Below are positions 1 through 9,074 of a stretch of DNA of 56,022 nt, piece after piece. Every line of letters begins with the position of its first letter. The stretch's first letter is position 1. This DNA comes from Actinomycetaceae bacterium (GTDB taxonomy: Bacteria > Actinomycetota > Actinomycetes > Actinomycetales > Actinomycetaceae). Under the pieces are notes generated by a model, which saw only the letters and a list, made by a program, of their open reading frames with translations, made no database searches and had not been told where the DNA came from. The translations under genes were made by a program, and so were the position numbers. The stretch is from positions 1-56,022 of the forward strand of contig JAUNAP010000008.1 in NCBI GenBank assembly GCA_030527545.1, written 5' to 3'.

Positions 1-1
1 G

Positions 2-226
2 AAGCCCAGCGAGGGGCCGAGCGAGAAGCCCAGCAAGGAGCCGGGAGCGACGCCGGGTGGGGAGTCGAGCAGTCAACCGGTGCAGAGCCCTCAGGCGGCA
101 CCGAAGTCGCCTGCGCCTACCCCCGCAAGCACATTGGCGACGACCGGTGTCGCCGCGTCCCTCGTTGTCATGACGAGCGTGGCGCTGCTCGGGAGCGGAT
201 TGATCTTGAGGAGGAAGCAGTCATGA
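2..226 (+). CDS. Sortase-anchored surface protein, C-terminal fragment
   Basis: The window opens inside a gene whose last 74 codons are visible. They encode a Pro/Ser/Lys/Glu-rich linker (KPSEGPSEKPSKEP) followed by a complete cell-wall sorting signal: LATTG, a hydrophobic stretch (VAASLVVMTSVALLGSGLIL) and the basic tail RRKQS. The LAxTG form is the type associated with class E sortases of high-GC actinobacteria rather than classical LPxTG. The stop codon overlaps the start of the next gene (ATGA), so the two are translationally coupled. The adhesive or binding domain lies outside the window, so its ligand is unknown. Confidence 0.85.
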   Translation, partial: KPSEGPSEKPSKEPGATPGGESSSQPVQSPQAAPKSPAPTPASTLATTGVAASLVVMTSVALLGSGLILRRKQS

Positions 227-1509
227 AACTAGGCACGCGAATGCTGTCGGTGGCGGCGATCGCCATGCTCGCTTGTGTAGGCCAGCCCCTCGCCGCTCAG
301 GCGGACCCGGGGACGCCAACCGGAGACCATCACGACCACGCCGACCACGACCACGGGCATATGCCTGATTGGACGGGGTGGAAACCGACGGCCCACGACA
401 CCTGCTCGCTCGAGGTACACGAGAAGGCTAACGTCATCGGGCCAGACGGCCTGCCCTACACGTCGTGGCACCCAGCCAAGGGTCCCGACGGCTGCACATT
501 CGGGCACGAACACGGCGATGACCCGCGCACGTCAAAGATCTATGACTGGGTGCGCGACAAGCTTGCCGCAAACGGGCATGAATCCGAGGCCGGGCTGCCC
601 TTTGGGTTCGTCTCGCACGCATCCGCGGTCTACGCCGAAGCCGGCGGCGGAGTTGCTCATCGGCACGAGGATCACCCCGGACACAAGGTCTTTGTCCTCA
701 ACGATGTCCGCCTCGTCCACGCTGACAGGTCGAAGGGCTACGTCCGCGACAGCTCGGGAAAGCCGGTCGTGTGCCACTACCTCATGAAGATGCATCAGGG
801 GTCACACTCGCCCGATGCGACCCGCAATAACGCCCACGAGCTTATCTACGCGATGAGGTGCTCCGATGGGGCGGAAGCGGTCGTGTCTACCCTGACGAAA
901 CTCGGGAACCCCAACGAGTTCCACGCAAACTGTGACGAGCAGCCAGTGGCCACTGAAGGATCGGATCTGCCGGGAAATAAGGAGGGACGTCGCCTCATCC
1001 CCACGTCGCAGTGCGTGAAGGCGCACCACGACGTGTGGGGAACCTACGAGACGTGGGAAACCGATACTCGTATCGAGGCGCCTGACGGGCACACGCTCAT
1101 CCACTTCGACCCCTGGTTTGGCGTGCGCAATCCCTCGCGCATCTGGGATTCGCAGGCGAAGGCCGCCATGGCGACGGTCGATATGGGCGAGCGCCTGGGC
1201 GAGAGCGCAGGCGACGGCGTGCCGTGGTACCGGCTGGGGACGGGGATCACGAAAGATGCGCCTACGTCGCCGTTCAACGGCGCCAAGCGCGACGTTTACG
1301 TCAAAGACACCCTCATCGACAATGCCGCCGGTCCCACGACCTGGTACACCGATCCCTACGGCGGGCACGCCTCGACGACGCCTTTCCCCGGTTCCGTGCG
1401 TCAGTATGTCTCCGCGGTGACGACGCCTCAACGCGACGTCGGGCGGGCCGTCTTCGGATGGAACACCGATTATGGGCCGGAGGGCTCCGGGGTGCATGCA
1501 CCGAACTAA
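223..1509 (+). CDS. Exported His-rich protein of unknown function
   Basis: 428 residues. An N-terminal signal peptide (basic MKLGTR, hydrophobic core, probable cleavage after AQA near residue 27) is followed by a His/Asp cluster at residues 35-46 (GDHHDHADHDHGH). The mature protein has further His motifs: CTFGHEHGDDP at 91-101 and GGGVAHRHEDHPGH near 141-154, plus a CHYLMKMHQGSH segment. No enzyme family is recognised. The clusters suggest binding of a transition metal such as zinc, which is inference. The start ATG overlaps the stop of the upstream surface-protein gene and has a GGAGG site, so the two are probably made together. There is no membrane anchor or sorting signal at the C-terminus, so it is likely secreted or held by the anchored partner. 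Confidence 0.8.
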   Translation: MKLGTRMLSVAAIAMLACVGQPLAAQADPGTPTGDHHDHADHDHGHMPDWTGWKPTAHDTCSLEVHEKANVIGPDGLPYTSWHPAKGPDGCTFGHEHGDDPRTSKIYDWVRDKLAANGHESEAGLPFGFVSHASAVYAEAGGGVAHRHEDHPGHKVFVLNDVRLVHADRSKGYVRDSSGKPVVCHYLMKMHQGSHSPDATRNNAHELIYAMRCSDGAEAVVSTLTKLGNPNEFHANCDEQPVATEGSDLPGNKEGRRLIPTSQCVKAHHDVWGTYETWETDTRIEAPDGHTLIHFDPWFGVRNPSRIWDSQAKAAMATVDMGERLGESAGDGVPWYRLGTGITKDAPTSPFNGAKRDVYVKDTLIDNAAGPTTWYTDPYGGHASTTPFPGSVRQYVSAVTTPQRDVGRAVFGWNTDYGPEGSGVHAPN

Positions 1510-1515
1510 TCGCTG

Positions 1516-1543
1516 AGGGGGCGGGCCGACAGGTCCGCCCCTT
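1516..1543 (+). terminator. Stem-loop terminator after the His-rich protein
   Basis: GGGGCGGGCC (1518-1527) pairs with GGTCCGCCCC (1532-1541) around a GACA loop, followed by TTCG. It lies just after the stop codon and probably ends the surface-protein transcript. Confidence 0.6.
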
Positions 1544-1610
1544 CGTGGCTGTCCGATGCCAGACCTTCACACCGCATGCGGGAATGGTTATCATGAAATT
1601 CGGAGGTATT

Positions 1611-2414
1611 ATGAAGGCTCAACTTAGTGGAATCAGTGAAACCGCACTCATCACCCTAGCCGCGCACGCGCGCGACTTTGAGCGCGAGGATTCGGTGCTC
1701 AAAGACGACATATCCGCCGACATTGCTCGCCAACTCGGGCTCGACTGCGAGGCCTATGTCCCCAGCGTGACGTCCTATTTTGGGGTTGTCGCGCGCGCGA
1801 GCATGTTCGAAGACTACGTGCGCGCCTTCGCGGCTCACCACGCGAACCCGCTCGTTATCTCGATCGGTTCCGGCCTCGACTCGCTGTTTAATCGCGTTGA
1901 CGATGGGCGGATGCGGTGGGTCAACCTCGACCTGCCCGAGGTCATCGAGCAGAGAAAGCGTTTCTACCCCGCCCACGAACGTGTGCGTGACGTCGCGCGC
2001 TCGCTCCTCGATCCCGCCTGGCCCGATGACATCGACTGGGAAGGCTACGACGTTGCCATCATCGCCGAGGGCGTTCTTATGTTCTTCAGCCCCGACGAGG
2101 TCGCCAAGTTCGTTCGCATCGCGGCCGAGGGAATCGACGCCTTCGACCTCGCCATCGACATGATCTCCCCGAAGCTCGTCGGCCAGGAGGGGCACCACGG
2201 CGCGGTCAAGCGTACGAGCGCGGGCTTCAGGTGGGGATCGAGCGATGGAAGCGACGTCGTCGATATGTGCCCGGCTCTTCAGCGCCTCGATTGCGTGAAC
2301 TATACGAAGCGTTTTTGCGACATCTTGCCGATGCCTCACAGGCTCGCCTCGCCCTTCTACCGCCTCGCCTTGCCGCCGGTCAATAACCGCATGGGCATCT
2401 ATCGCAAGAGCTAG
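1611..2414 (+). CDS. Class I SAM-dependent methyltransferase, LCM/Tcm-like
   Basis: 267 residues from an ATG four bases after a GGAGG site; an upstream in-frame ATG at 1593 is possible. The SAM-binding loop is seen as VISIGSGLDSLF (residues 82-93), then the acidic strand end VNLDLPEVIEQR (about 104-115) and the post-strand motif IAEGVLMFF (about 151-159). This pattern is typical of the leucine carboxyl methyltransferase / polyketide O-methyltransferase family (PF04072). The substrate cannot be read from sequence, and no biosynthetic cluster surrounds it. It stands alone between two terminators. Confidence 0.75.
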   Translation: MKAQLSGISETALITLAAHARDFEREDSVLKDDISADIARQLGLDCEAYVPSVTSYFGVVARASMFEDYVRAFAAHHANPLVISIGSGLDSLFNRVDDGRMRWVNLDLPEVIEQRKRFYPAHERVRDVARSLLDPAWPDDIDWEGYDVAIIAEGVLMFFSPDEVAKFVRIAAEGIDAFDLAIDMISPKLVGQEGHHGAVKRTSAGFRWGSSDGSDVVDMCPALQRLDCVNYTKRFCDILPMPHRLASPFYRLALPPVNNRMGIYRKS

Positions 2415-2451
2415 TCCCGGCACACCCGCACAAGCGATACCAGACAAAAGA

Positions 2452-2478
2452 GGGCCCGACCGGTTAGCGGTCGGGCCC
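2452..2478. terminator. Bidirectional terminator
   Basis: Perfect 10-bp inverted repeat GGGCCCGACC / GGTCGGGCCC with a 7-base loop, placed between the convergent methyltransferase and PTS genes. Confidence 0.85.
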
Positions 2479-2495
2479 CTGTCGTGGCGTGAAGT

Positions 2496-4547
2496 CTAGG
2501 CCTTGGCGGGCTGGGTCTTCTTCGCCTTCTTCTGGGCGATGAGGACGACCGTGTCCGTGCCGACCTCACCCGAGGCGGCCTGGAACACCTCGTCCATCTT
2601 CTTCGTGTTCATGACGATGACCGGCGTGATCGCCGGGTATCCGGCGGCGGCGATCTTGTCGGGATCGAACGTCACCAGAGGCGCGCCCGCCTCGACGACG
2701 TCGCCACGCGAGACGTGGACGTCGAAGCCGTCGCCCTCCATCTTCACCGTGTCCAGACCAATGTGGATGAGCACCTCGACGCCCGTATCGAGCTTGAGAG
2801 CGACCGCGTGGCCGGTCTCGGCCGCCAAGACGACCTTGCCCGCACCCGGTGCCACCACCGTGTTGGAGGACGGCTCGATGGCCACGCCCTTACCCATCGT
2901 GCCCTCGGCGAAGACCGGATCGGGCACCTGCGCGAGCGGGACGACGCGCCCGGCCAGCGGCGAGGTCAGCTGGACCAGCTCGCGAGCCGCGGGGGTCTCC
3001 TCGCCGGCAACCTCGACGGGGGCCGCGATCGGCGCGACAGCCTCCACGTGGCTCTCGGCGGGAGCAGCCTCGACGGCCTCGGTCTTTGAGGCGGCAACCT
3101 CAGGGGCAGTGGCCGGTTCGGTGTCCTTGTAACCGCGGATCACGACGAGGGTGCACGCCGTAGCGAACGAGGCGAGCACCGCGATGCCGTAGAGGAACAT
3201 CGAATCGAAGGCCGGGATCGTCAGCAGCGAGGTGAAGACGAAGGCATTCGTCTTCACGCCACCGCCCAGGCCGATGATGAGGCCGCCCACGAGACAGCCC
3301 GGCAGCATCGAGGAGTAGATCCTCTTGAAGCGCAGGTGGATGCCGTAGAGCGACGGCTCCGAGATACCACCGAGCAGGCCTGCCGCGAGGGCACCCGTCG
3401 CGGTCTGGCGCATCGCCTTGTCCTTGTCCTTCACCGACAGGATGAGGACGCCCGCGGTCGCACCGAAGCACGCGAAGTTCCACGCGCCCATGGGACCCTG
3501 GATGAAGTCGTAGCCGAGCTGCTGGATGTTGAGCAGCATGATCGCGTTGATCGGCCAGTGCAGGCCGAGGGGCACCATGAACGGGTAGGCCAGCGGGATG
3601 ATGATCGCGAAAATAAACGGTGAGAAGTCGTTGATCGCCGACAGGCCCTGCGCGAGCGCGGCGCCCACGTAGACGCCGATCGGGCCAATGATGAAGGCCG
3701 TGACCGGGATCATGATGAGCATCGCGAAGAACGGCACGAAGATGAGCTGGATATTCGTTGGGACGATCCGCTTGAGGCCCTTCCACAAGGGGCCAAGCAG
3801 CGCGGCCATAAGCAGCGGCGGGAACACCTGCGAGGAGTAGTCGAAGATCGTCAAGGGCAGTCCGAAGATGTGGACGACGTTGATCGTCTGACCCATGAAG
3901 TGGATCTGCTCGGCGTTCTCGCCCAGCGCGGTGAAGCCCGGGAGCATGAGCACGGCCATGATGCCGAAGCCAACCCACGGGTCGGCACCCATCTTCTTCG
4001 AGGCGTTGTAGGCCACCAGCAGCGGCAGGAAGACAAAGATGCACTTCCAGCACAGGTTGACGAAGGCCCACGAATCGGGCAGCGCCACGCGGGAGTCTGC
4101 CCAGTTGCCAATGACGTTCATCGAGCCCATGAGGGCCATGAAGGTGATGAACAAGGAGGCGCCCAAGAGCGCGCCAATGATTGGCCTAAAGGAGTCGGAC
4201 AGGTACTCGAAGACGTTGTCGAGCCAGGAGAACTTTCCGCGCGGACCCTTCGAACGGGCAGCGGCCTTGACTTCTGCGTCGGAGAGCTGACCCATCTGAG
4301 CCATCTCGGGAAGCGCCTGGATCTCGTTGAAGACCGTCTGTACGGCGCCGCCGATGATGACCTGATAGCGGTTGCCAGACTGGGGGACGACCCCCATGAC
4401 CTCCGGCAGCGCGTCGATCGCGTCGCCATTGACCTTGCTCGCATCGCGGAGTTCGAAGCGCAGACGCGTCGCACAGTGCGTCATGTGGGTGATATTGCTC
4501 GGGCCGCCGAGATTAGCGACGATGCCCGAGGCGGTCGATGTGGCCAT
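2496..4547 (-). CDS. PTS EIIBCA permease, beta-glucoside/sucrose/trehalose family
   Basis: 683 residues from the ATG at 4547, chosen because it has an AAGGA site and begins exactly at the EIIB domain; the frame stays open upstream but has no signal. Domain order is B-C-A. EIIB carries the phospho-Cys in THCATRLRF (C25). The central EIIC part has about ten hydrophobic segments and the family motif GGISEPSLYGIH. An Ala/Glu-rich linker leads to a EIIA domain of the glucose type with the phospho-His in VLIHIGLDT (about H595). It phosphorylates a sugar, probably a glucoside or disaccharide, as it imports it through the membrane. No hydrolase or antiterminator gene is adjacent, so the sugar is undetermined. 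A 16-bp palindrome upstream is a likely operator. Confidence 0.92.
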   Translation of the reverse strand: MATSTASGIVANLGGPSNITHMTHCATRLRFELRDASKVNGDAIDALPEVMGVVPQSGNRYQVIIGGAVQTVFNEIQALPEMAQMGQLSDAEVKAAARSKGPRGKFSWLDNVFEYLSDSFRPIIGALLGASLFITFMALMGSMNVIGNWADSRVALPDSWAFVNLCWKCIFVFLPLLVAYNASKKMGADPWVGFGIMAVLMLPGFTALGENAEQIHFMGQTINVVHIFGLPLTIFDYSSQVFPPLLMAALLGPLWKGLKRIVPTNIQLIFVPFFAMLIMIPVTAFIIGPIGVYVGAALAQGLSAINDFSPFIFAIIIPLAYPFMVPLGLHWPINAIMLLNIQQLGYDFIQGPMGAWNFACFGATAGVLILSVKDKDKAMRQTATGALAAGLLGGISEPSLYGIHLRFKRIYSSMLPGCLVGGLIIGLGGGVKTNAFVFTSLLTIPAFDSMFLYGIAVLASFATACTLVVIRGYKDTEPATAPEVAASKTEAVEAAPAESHVEAVAPIAAPVEVAGEETPAARELVQLTSPLAGRVVPLAQVPDPVFAEGTMGKGVAIEPSSNTVVAPGAGKVVLAAETGHAVALKLDTGVEVLIHIGLDTVKMEGDGFDVHVSRGDVVEAGAPLVTFDPDKIAAAGYPAITPVIVMNTKKMDEVFQAASGEVGTDTVVLIAQKKAKKTQPAKA

Positions 4548-4564
4548 CGCGGTCCTTTCAGTCG

Positions 4565-4580
4565 TTGAGAGATCTCTCAA
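4565..4580. promoter_or_regulatory. Perfect 16-bp palindrome, candidate operator of the PTS gene
   Basis: TTGAGAGATCTCTCAA is a perfect palindrome located 18-33 bases before the PTS start codon. Its position and symmetry fit the site of a dimeric repressor; the cognate regulator is not encoded nearby. Confidence 0.55.
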
Positions 4581-4689
4581 TATCAACGGGGAAGACGCGA
4601 CGGCTCCGGCCGCAGCGTCGTGCGAGGGAAGCCTAACATGGACGGGCGGGCGGTCTAGACAAGCGGAGCGCCCCGGAGTTTGTAGCATT

Positions 4690-4719
4690 CCGGGGGCACG
4701 CGCGCGAGCGCACCCCCGG
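4690..4719 (-). terminator. Probable trpS terminator
   Basis: CCGGGGG (4690-4696) can pair with CCCCCGG (4713-4719) across a GC-rich 16-base loop, immediately after the trpS stop. There is no clear U tract. Confidence 0.45.
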
Positions 4720-4730
4720 GGCCTTTGGTC

Positions 4731-5852
4731 CTAATAGGACATGTTCATGGCTTGGCGAACGAGATCGAGCGTCTCCTCGCCGGTGGCATTCGCCCGTTCG
4801 TTACCTCGGGCAAGAACCGAAGCCAAGTAGGCGCGGTCGGCCACCAACTCGGCGCGGCGGGCACGAATCGGCTCGAGCATGGCGTTGAGCGCATCGGTGA
4901 CCACCGCCTTGAGCGCACCCGCGCCCTTATCGCCGATGCCTTCGGCGATCTCGCTCGGATCACCGGCACCCGCCAGGGACGCCAGCGTCAAGAGGTTGGC
5001 GACCTCGGGGCGATTGTCGGGGTCGTAGGTGATGATGCGGTCGGAATCGGTCTTCGCCTTCTTGACGAGCTTCGCTGTCTCGTCCGCGCTCATGCCCAGC
5101 TCGATCGCGTTGCCGCGCGACTTCGACATCTTCTCCCCATCGAGGCCCAACACGTGCGAGGCGTTGGACAACAGCGCCTCGGGACGGGGAAAAACGCGGC
5201 GCGACAGCTTCGACTTGCGCCGGTAGCGCTTGTCGAAACGGTCCGCAATGACGCGGGTTTGTTCGAGGTGGGGCAGCTGATCCTGTCCGACAGGAACGAG
5301 ATTGGCGCGGCAAAACAGGATGTCCGCGGCCTGATGCACCGGGTAGGTCAGCAGCAGCCCCGACATGACGCGGCCCGATGCGTCAAGCTCCGACTTCACC
5401 GTCGGGTTGCGGTGCAACTCGGATTCGGTAACGAGAGAGAGGAACGGCAGCATGAGCTGGTTGAGGGACGGCACCGCCGAATGGGTGAAGATCGTTGCTG
5501 CCTCCGGGTCGATACCACAGGCCAGATAATCGGCCAAGAGAGAAAAGACGCGCTCGGTGAGGGGGCCGGTGCCGTCGCGATCGGTGATCACCTGATAGTC
5601 GGCGATGACGATCCACGTGTCCACCCCCTTCGCCTGGATGTCCACGCGATTACGGAGGGTGCCGAAATAGTGGCCGAGGTGGAGGTTGCCGGTCGGGCGG
5701 TCGCCCGTGAGGACACGGAAGCGCCCCGGATTCTCCGCGATCTCGGCCTCGATCTCGGCTGACCTCGCTTTCGAACGGGCGAGGGAGGCGTCGGTCATGG
5801 ACTCGGCTACGGACGTTTCTGCTGCTTCAACCACGCCGCCATTGTAGGTCAC
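4731..5852 (-). CDS. trpS: Tryptophanyl-tRNA synthetase
   Basis: Charges tRNA-Trp. Class Ic synthetase signatures are complete: the HIGH-type motif in GDRPTGNLHLGHYFG near the N-terminus and KMSKSRGN in the second half. The frame opens at a GTG (5852) giving 373 residues. An internal ATG at 5798 gives 355, closer to the usual 330-350; neither has a strong Shine-Dalgarno site, so the start is uncertain. The gene follows glgX on the same strand after 18 bases and is probably co-transcribed with it. Confidence 0.96.
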   Translation of the reverse strand: MTYNGGVVEAAETSVAESMTDASLARSKARSAEIEAEIAENPGRFRVLTGDRPTGNLHLGHYFGTLRNRVDIQAKGVDTWIVIADYQVITDRDGTGPLTERVFSLLADYLACGIDPEAATIFTHSAVPSLNQLMLPFLSLVTESELHRNPTVKSELDASGRVMSGLLLTYPVHQAADILFCRANLVPVGQDQLPHLEQTRVIADRFDKRYRRKSKLSRRVFPRPEALLSNASHVLGLDGEKMSKSRGNAIELGMSADETAKLVKKAKTDSDRIITYDPDNRPEVANLLTLASLAGAGDPSEIAEGIGDKGAGALKAVVTDALNAMLEPIRARRAELVADRAYLASVLARGNERANATGEETLDLVRQAMNMSY

Positions 5853-5870
5853 GCCAGCTAGAGCCCGCCC

Positions 5871-8135
5871 CTAGGCCTCCAGCAGGGAGGTGACATCGGG
5901 GGCCGTCAAGAGGATGACGACCGACAGCGGCTCCATAACGATCTCCTCTCCGCCGACGAGCCTAGCGTCGGTATCGGCATCATCGAGGGTGTCCCACGAG
6001 GTGTCCCATACGAGTGAATAGGCGTTACCGCGGCCCGCGTGCAGGCGCACCGGGACCTCCTGCGCTGTCGCGTTGATGACGAGGAGAAGATCCGAATCCG
6101 CTACAGCCTTGCCCGCCCGGTGCATCTGCAATACGCGGTTGCGCGGATCGTGCCAGGCTCCCTCGCGCAGTTCGCCTCCGTTGCGGTCGTACCACGAAAC
6201 GTCGGGCAGGTCGCCCGGCCCCGCCTGGCCGGTGAGGAAACGCTGAGGCCGCATAACCGGGTGATCGCGGCGCAACCCGATGAGGTAGCGGATCGAGGCG
6301 TGCAGGTCGGCCTGCCACGTGTCCCAGTCCCAATCCACCCACGAGATCTCGGAGTCTTGGCAGTAGGCGTTATTGTTGCCAAACTGCGTGCGAGCGAACT
6401 CGTCACCGGCAACGAACATGGGGGTGCCCGCCGAAATCATGAGCATCGTGAAAAGGTTGCGGATCGAGCGCATACGTAGCGGCCTCAGGTCCGTCAGCGA
6501 CTCGATAGCGCGAGGCAGATAGTCGTTCGTGCTCATGGGACCGGCGGCTCGGCCTTCGGCCCCGTGGTTCCACGACAGGTTGTGGTTGGTCCCGTCGCGG
6601 TTCTCCTCGAGGTTCGCCGAATTGTGCTTGTGGTCGTAGCAGGTCAGGTCGGCCATCGTGAAACCGTCGTGTGCGGTAATGAAGTTGATCGACCTGCGTG
6701 TCGTCGAGCTCGCCTCCTGGGCGATGTGGCCGAAAAGATCCTGCGATCCCGACAGCCGCGTGGCCAGATCGAAGGGGCCGGCCCCGCGGGCGATCCCACG
6801 CGACTGGGTGCCCGCATCGACGAGCCAAAACTGACGCATAGAGTCGCGATAGTGGTCGTTCCACGCCGAAAAGGCGCGCGGAAACTCGCCGGTGCGCCAA
6901 CCGCCCATGCCCACGTCCCACGGCTCGGCGATCATCTTCTTCCCGCGCAACACCGGGTCGAGCTGGCACGCCTGCAAGAGCGGATGATCCCGCGTGAAGT
7001 CCTCGTTCAAACGGCCGTTCGTGACTGCCAGGTCGAATCGAAAACCGTCGACACCCATGTCGCCGGCCCAATACCGCAGCGAATCGAGGATCATTTCGTT
7101 GACACGGGGCTGGGACGAATCGAGCGAATTACCGCACCCCGTGAAGTCCCGTAAGGTGCCAGAGGCCTCGTCGATCCGGTAGTACAAGGCGTTGTCGATC
7201 GCCCTCCACGACACCGCCGGCCCCGGCATCCCGCCCTCGCACGTGTGGTTGTACACGACGTCGAGAATGAGTTCGAGCCCTGCCTCGTGCAGCAGCGACA
7301 CCATTCCCCTGAACTCGTCGAGCACCGCCGAGGGGCCGGCGGCGCGCGCGGCAGCGGAGGCGTAGGAAGGCTCGGGTGCGAAATAGTTGAGTGTCGAATA
7401 CCCCCAGTAGTTCGACAGGCCGCGGTCGGTGAGGAATGGCTCGTCGAGCTTGGCGTGGATCGGCAGCAGCTCGACGGCGGTGATCCCGAGATCCGTCAGA
7501 TAGGAAATCGTCGCCGGGTGCGCCAGCCCCGCGTAGGTTCCCCGTAGGTTTTCTGGCACGCCCGGCAGATTGATCGTCAAGCCCTTGACGTGAGCCTCGT
7601 AAATGATCGTGTCGTTCCATGGTCTCTTCGGGCCCGAAACGACCGGGAACGACGGGCCCGCGATGATGCCGCGCACCGTGTGCGGCGCCGAATCGTGGCG
7701 ATTCGGCGCCATCGGATAGGCCGGATAGAGGTCGTCTTCGGTGACGTGCGTGTAGACCTCCGGGCACGTTTCGACCTCGCCTACGATCGCGCGAGCGTAG
7801 GGGTCGAGCGCGAGTTTGGAGGGATTGAATACGTGCCCATGTTGGGGATCCCACGGTCCCCAGACGCGAAAACCGTACGGGGTACCCGTGTGGTAGCCAG
7901 CGACGTGCCCGTGCCACACACCCTCGAGAGGTCCCAGCAGCCGGAAACGCCGCTCTGCCGCGTCGGGGGCGTAGGAATCGAAGAAACACACCTCGACCGC
8001 GTGCGCGTGCGGCGCGACGACCGCTACGTCCACCCCGTCGGAGACGATGTGGGCACCCAGGCGCGTCGGATCGGCGGCGGGACGTGGAACATACGGGCTG
8101 ACAGGCTCGCGGGTCGCAACAAAAGACTCTGGCAC
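5871..8135 (-). CDS. glgX: Glycogen debranching enzyme, isoamylase type
   Basis: 754 residues, usual length for GlgX/TreX of family GH13. It hydrolyses alpha-1,6 branches of phosphorylase-trimmed glycogen in the cytoplasm. An N-terminal CBM48-like domain (about 20-140) precedes the barrel. Catalytic regions are visible: LILDVVYNHT (region I, about 288-298), GVDGFRFDLA with nucleophile D368, KMIAEPWDVG with acid/base E404, and ITAHDGF with the transition-state Asp. Start is a GTG with weak upstream signals. It is divergent from etfB and reads into trpS. Confidence 0.95.
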   Translation of the reverse strand: MPESFVATREPVSPYVPRPAADPTRLGAHIVSDGVDVAVVAPHAHAVEVCFFDSYAPDAAERRFRLLGPLEGVWHGHVAGYHTGTPYGFRVWGPWDPQHGHVFNPSKLALDPYARAIVGEVETCPEVYTHVTEDDLYPAYPMAPNRHDSAPHTVRGIIAGPSFPVVSGPKRPWNDTIIYEAHVKGLTINLPGVPENLRGTYAGLAHPATISYLTDLGITAVELLPIHAKLDEPFLTDRGLSNYWGYSTLNYFAPEPSYASAAARAAGPSAVLDEFRGMVSLLHEAGLELILDVVYNHTCEGGMPGPAVSWRAIDNALYYRIDEASGTLRDFTGCGNSLDSSQPRVNEMILDSLRYWAGDMGVDGFRFDLAVTNGRLNEDFTRDHPLLQACQLDPVLRGKKMIAEPWDVGMGGWRTGEFPRAFSAWNDHYRDSMRQFWLVDAGTQSRGIARGAGPFDLATRLSGSQDLFGHIAQEASSTTRRSINFITAHDGFTMADLTCYDHKHNSANLEENRDGTNHNLSWNHGAEGRAAGPMSTNDYLPRAIESLTDLRPLRMRSIRNLFTMLMISAGTPMFVAGDEFARTQFGNNNAYCQDSEISWVDWDWDTWQADLHASIRYLIGLRRDHPVMRPQRFLTGQAGPGDLPDVSWYDRNGGELREGAWHDPRNRVLQMHRAGKAVADSDLLLVINATAQEVPVRLHAGRGNAYSLVWDTSWDTLDDADTDARLVGGEEIVMEPLSVVILLTAPDVTSLLEA

Positions 8136-8177
8136 CCACTAAGGTTCTCACAGCTTCCGCCTGCTCGCCGCGAAACT

Positions 8178-8213
8178 CACACGTGTGGGGCGCGGCGTGG
8201 TACCCGCCACGTG
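8178..8213. promoter_or_regulatory. Two CACGTG-centred sites between glgX and etfB
   Basis: CACACGTGTG (8178-8187) and CACGTG (8208-8213) lie 28 bases apart in the only gap between these divergent genes. Both are symmetric and could bind a regulator, but the hexamer is common in GC-rich DNA and the spacing is not helically in phase. Confidence 0.25.
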
Positions 8214-8261
8214 TCTCGCTCCCAATGGCTCCTCCGCCAGCCAGTGTGGCACTCTAGGGGC

Positions 8262-9074
8262 ATGCGAATCGTCGTATGCGTCAAACACGTGCCCGATGCC
8301 CAATCGAACAGGAGGCTCGAGGGCGGTGCGCTCGTGCGCGGAGAGGAAGATAGCCTCAACGACCTCGACGAAAACGCCATCGAGGCGGCCGTCGCGGCCA
8401 AGGAGAACCACGGTGGTGAGGTCATCGCGGTGACGATGGGGCCGGCCGGAGCCAAGGATGCGCTCATGCGTGCCCTCCAGATGGGGGCCGACCGGGCCGT
8501 CCACATCTGTGACGACCGGCTCGCCGGCAGTGACGTCGTCGGTACCGCGCAGGTGCTCGCCGCCACCATCCGTGAGCTCGGCCGAGAAGAGCCCATCGAC
8601 CTCGTTCTTACCGGAGCGACCTCCCTCGACGGCATGACCTCCATGCTGCCCGGCGCGCTTGGCGCCACCTTAGACTGGCCTTCGCTCACGGCGGCTTCGA
8701 CTTTTGCCATCGAGGAAGAGGAGGTGCGGATCTCGCGCTACCTCGACGACTTCGACGACTCCCTCGCCGCTCCCTTCCCGCTCGTGTGCTCGATCACCGA
8801 TGAAGCCAATCAGCCGCGCACGCCCGGCTTCAAGCTCATGCTCGCGGCGAAGAAGAAGCCTATCGACCGGTGGAGCCTCGACGACCTCGATCTGCCCGAT
8901 GCGCACGCGCGCTGGGGTGCGGATGGGGCCGGCACGCAGGTCCTCAAGGCCGACGAGCGCAACCAGGCCCGCGGTGAAGGCCGCATCGTGCCAGACTCGG
9001 GCAACGGCGGCGTCCAGCTTGCCGAGTTCCTCCTCACGACAGGGTTCGTCAGCAGCGAAAGGAGCCAGGCATGA
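8262..9074 (+). CDS. etfB: Electron transfer flavoprotein, beta subunit
   Basis: 270 residues beginning MRIVVCVKHVPDAQ at the ATG 8262; the open frame extends far upstream but only through glgX antisense sequence. EtfB pairs with EtfA to carry electrons from flavin dehydrogenases. Family features include the N-terminal KHVPD segment, LNDLDENAIEAA, the AMP-binding region around GADRAVHICD, and LVLTGATSLDGMTSMLPG. First gene of a four-gene overlapping chain etfB-etfA-desulfurase-mnmA, an order also known in mycobacteria (fixA-fixB-iscS-trmU). No dehydrogenase or ETF-quinone oxidoreductase is present here, so its redox partner is unknown. Confidence 0.93.
   Translation: MRIVVCVKHVPDAQSNRRLEGGALVRGEEDSLNDLDENAIEAAVAAKENHGGEVIAVTMGPAGAKDALMRALQMGADRAVHICDDRLAGSDVVGTAQVLAATIRELGREEPIDLVLTGATSLDGMTSMLPGALGATLDWPSLTAASTFAIEEEEVRISRYLDDFDDSLAAPFPLVCSITDEANQPRTPGFKLMLAAKKKPIDRWSLDDLDLPDAHARWGADGAGTQVLKADERNQARGEGRIVPDSGNGGVQLAEFLLTTGFVSSERSQA

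Noticed and set aside
7590-8261. Long N-terminal extension of etfB
   Set aside because: It runs through the antisense strand of glgX; the ATG at 8262 begins exactly at the conserved EtfB N-terminus.
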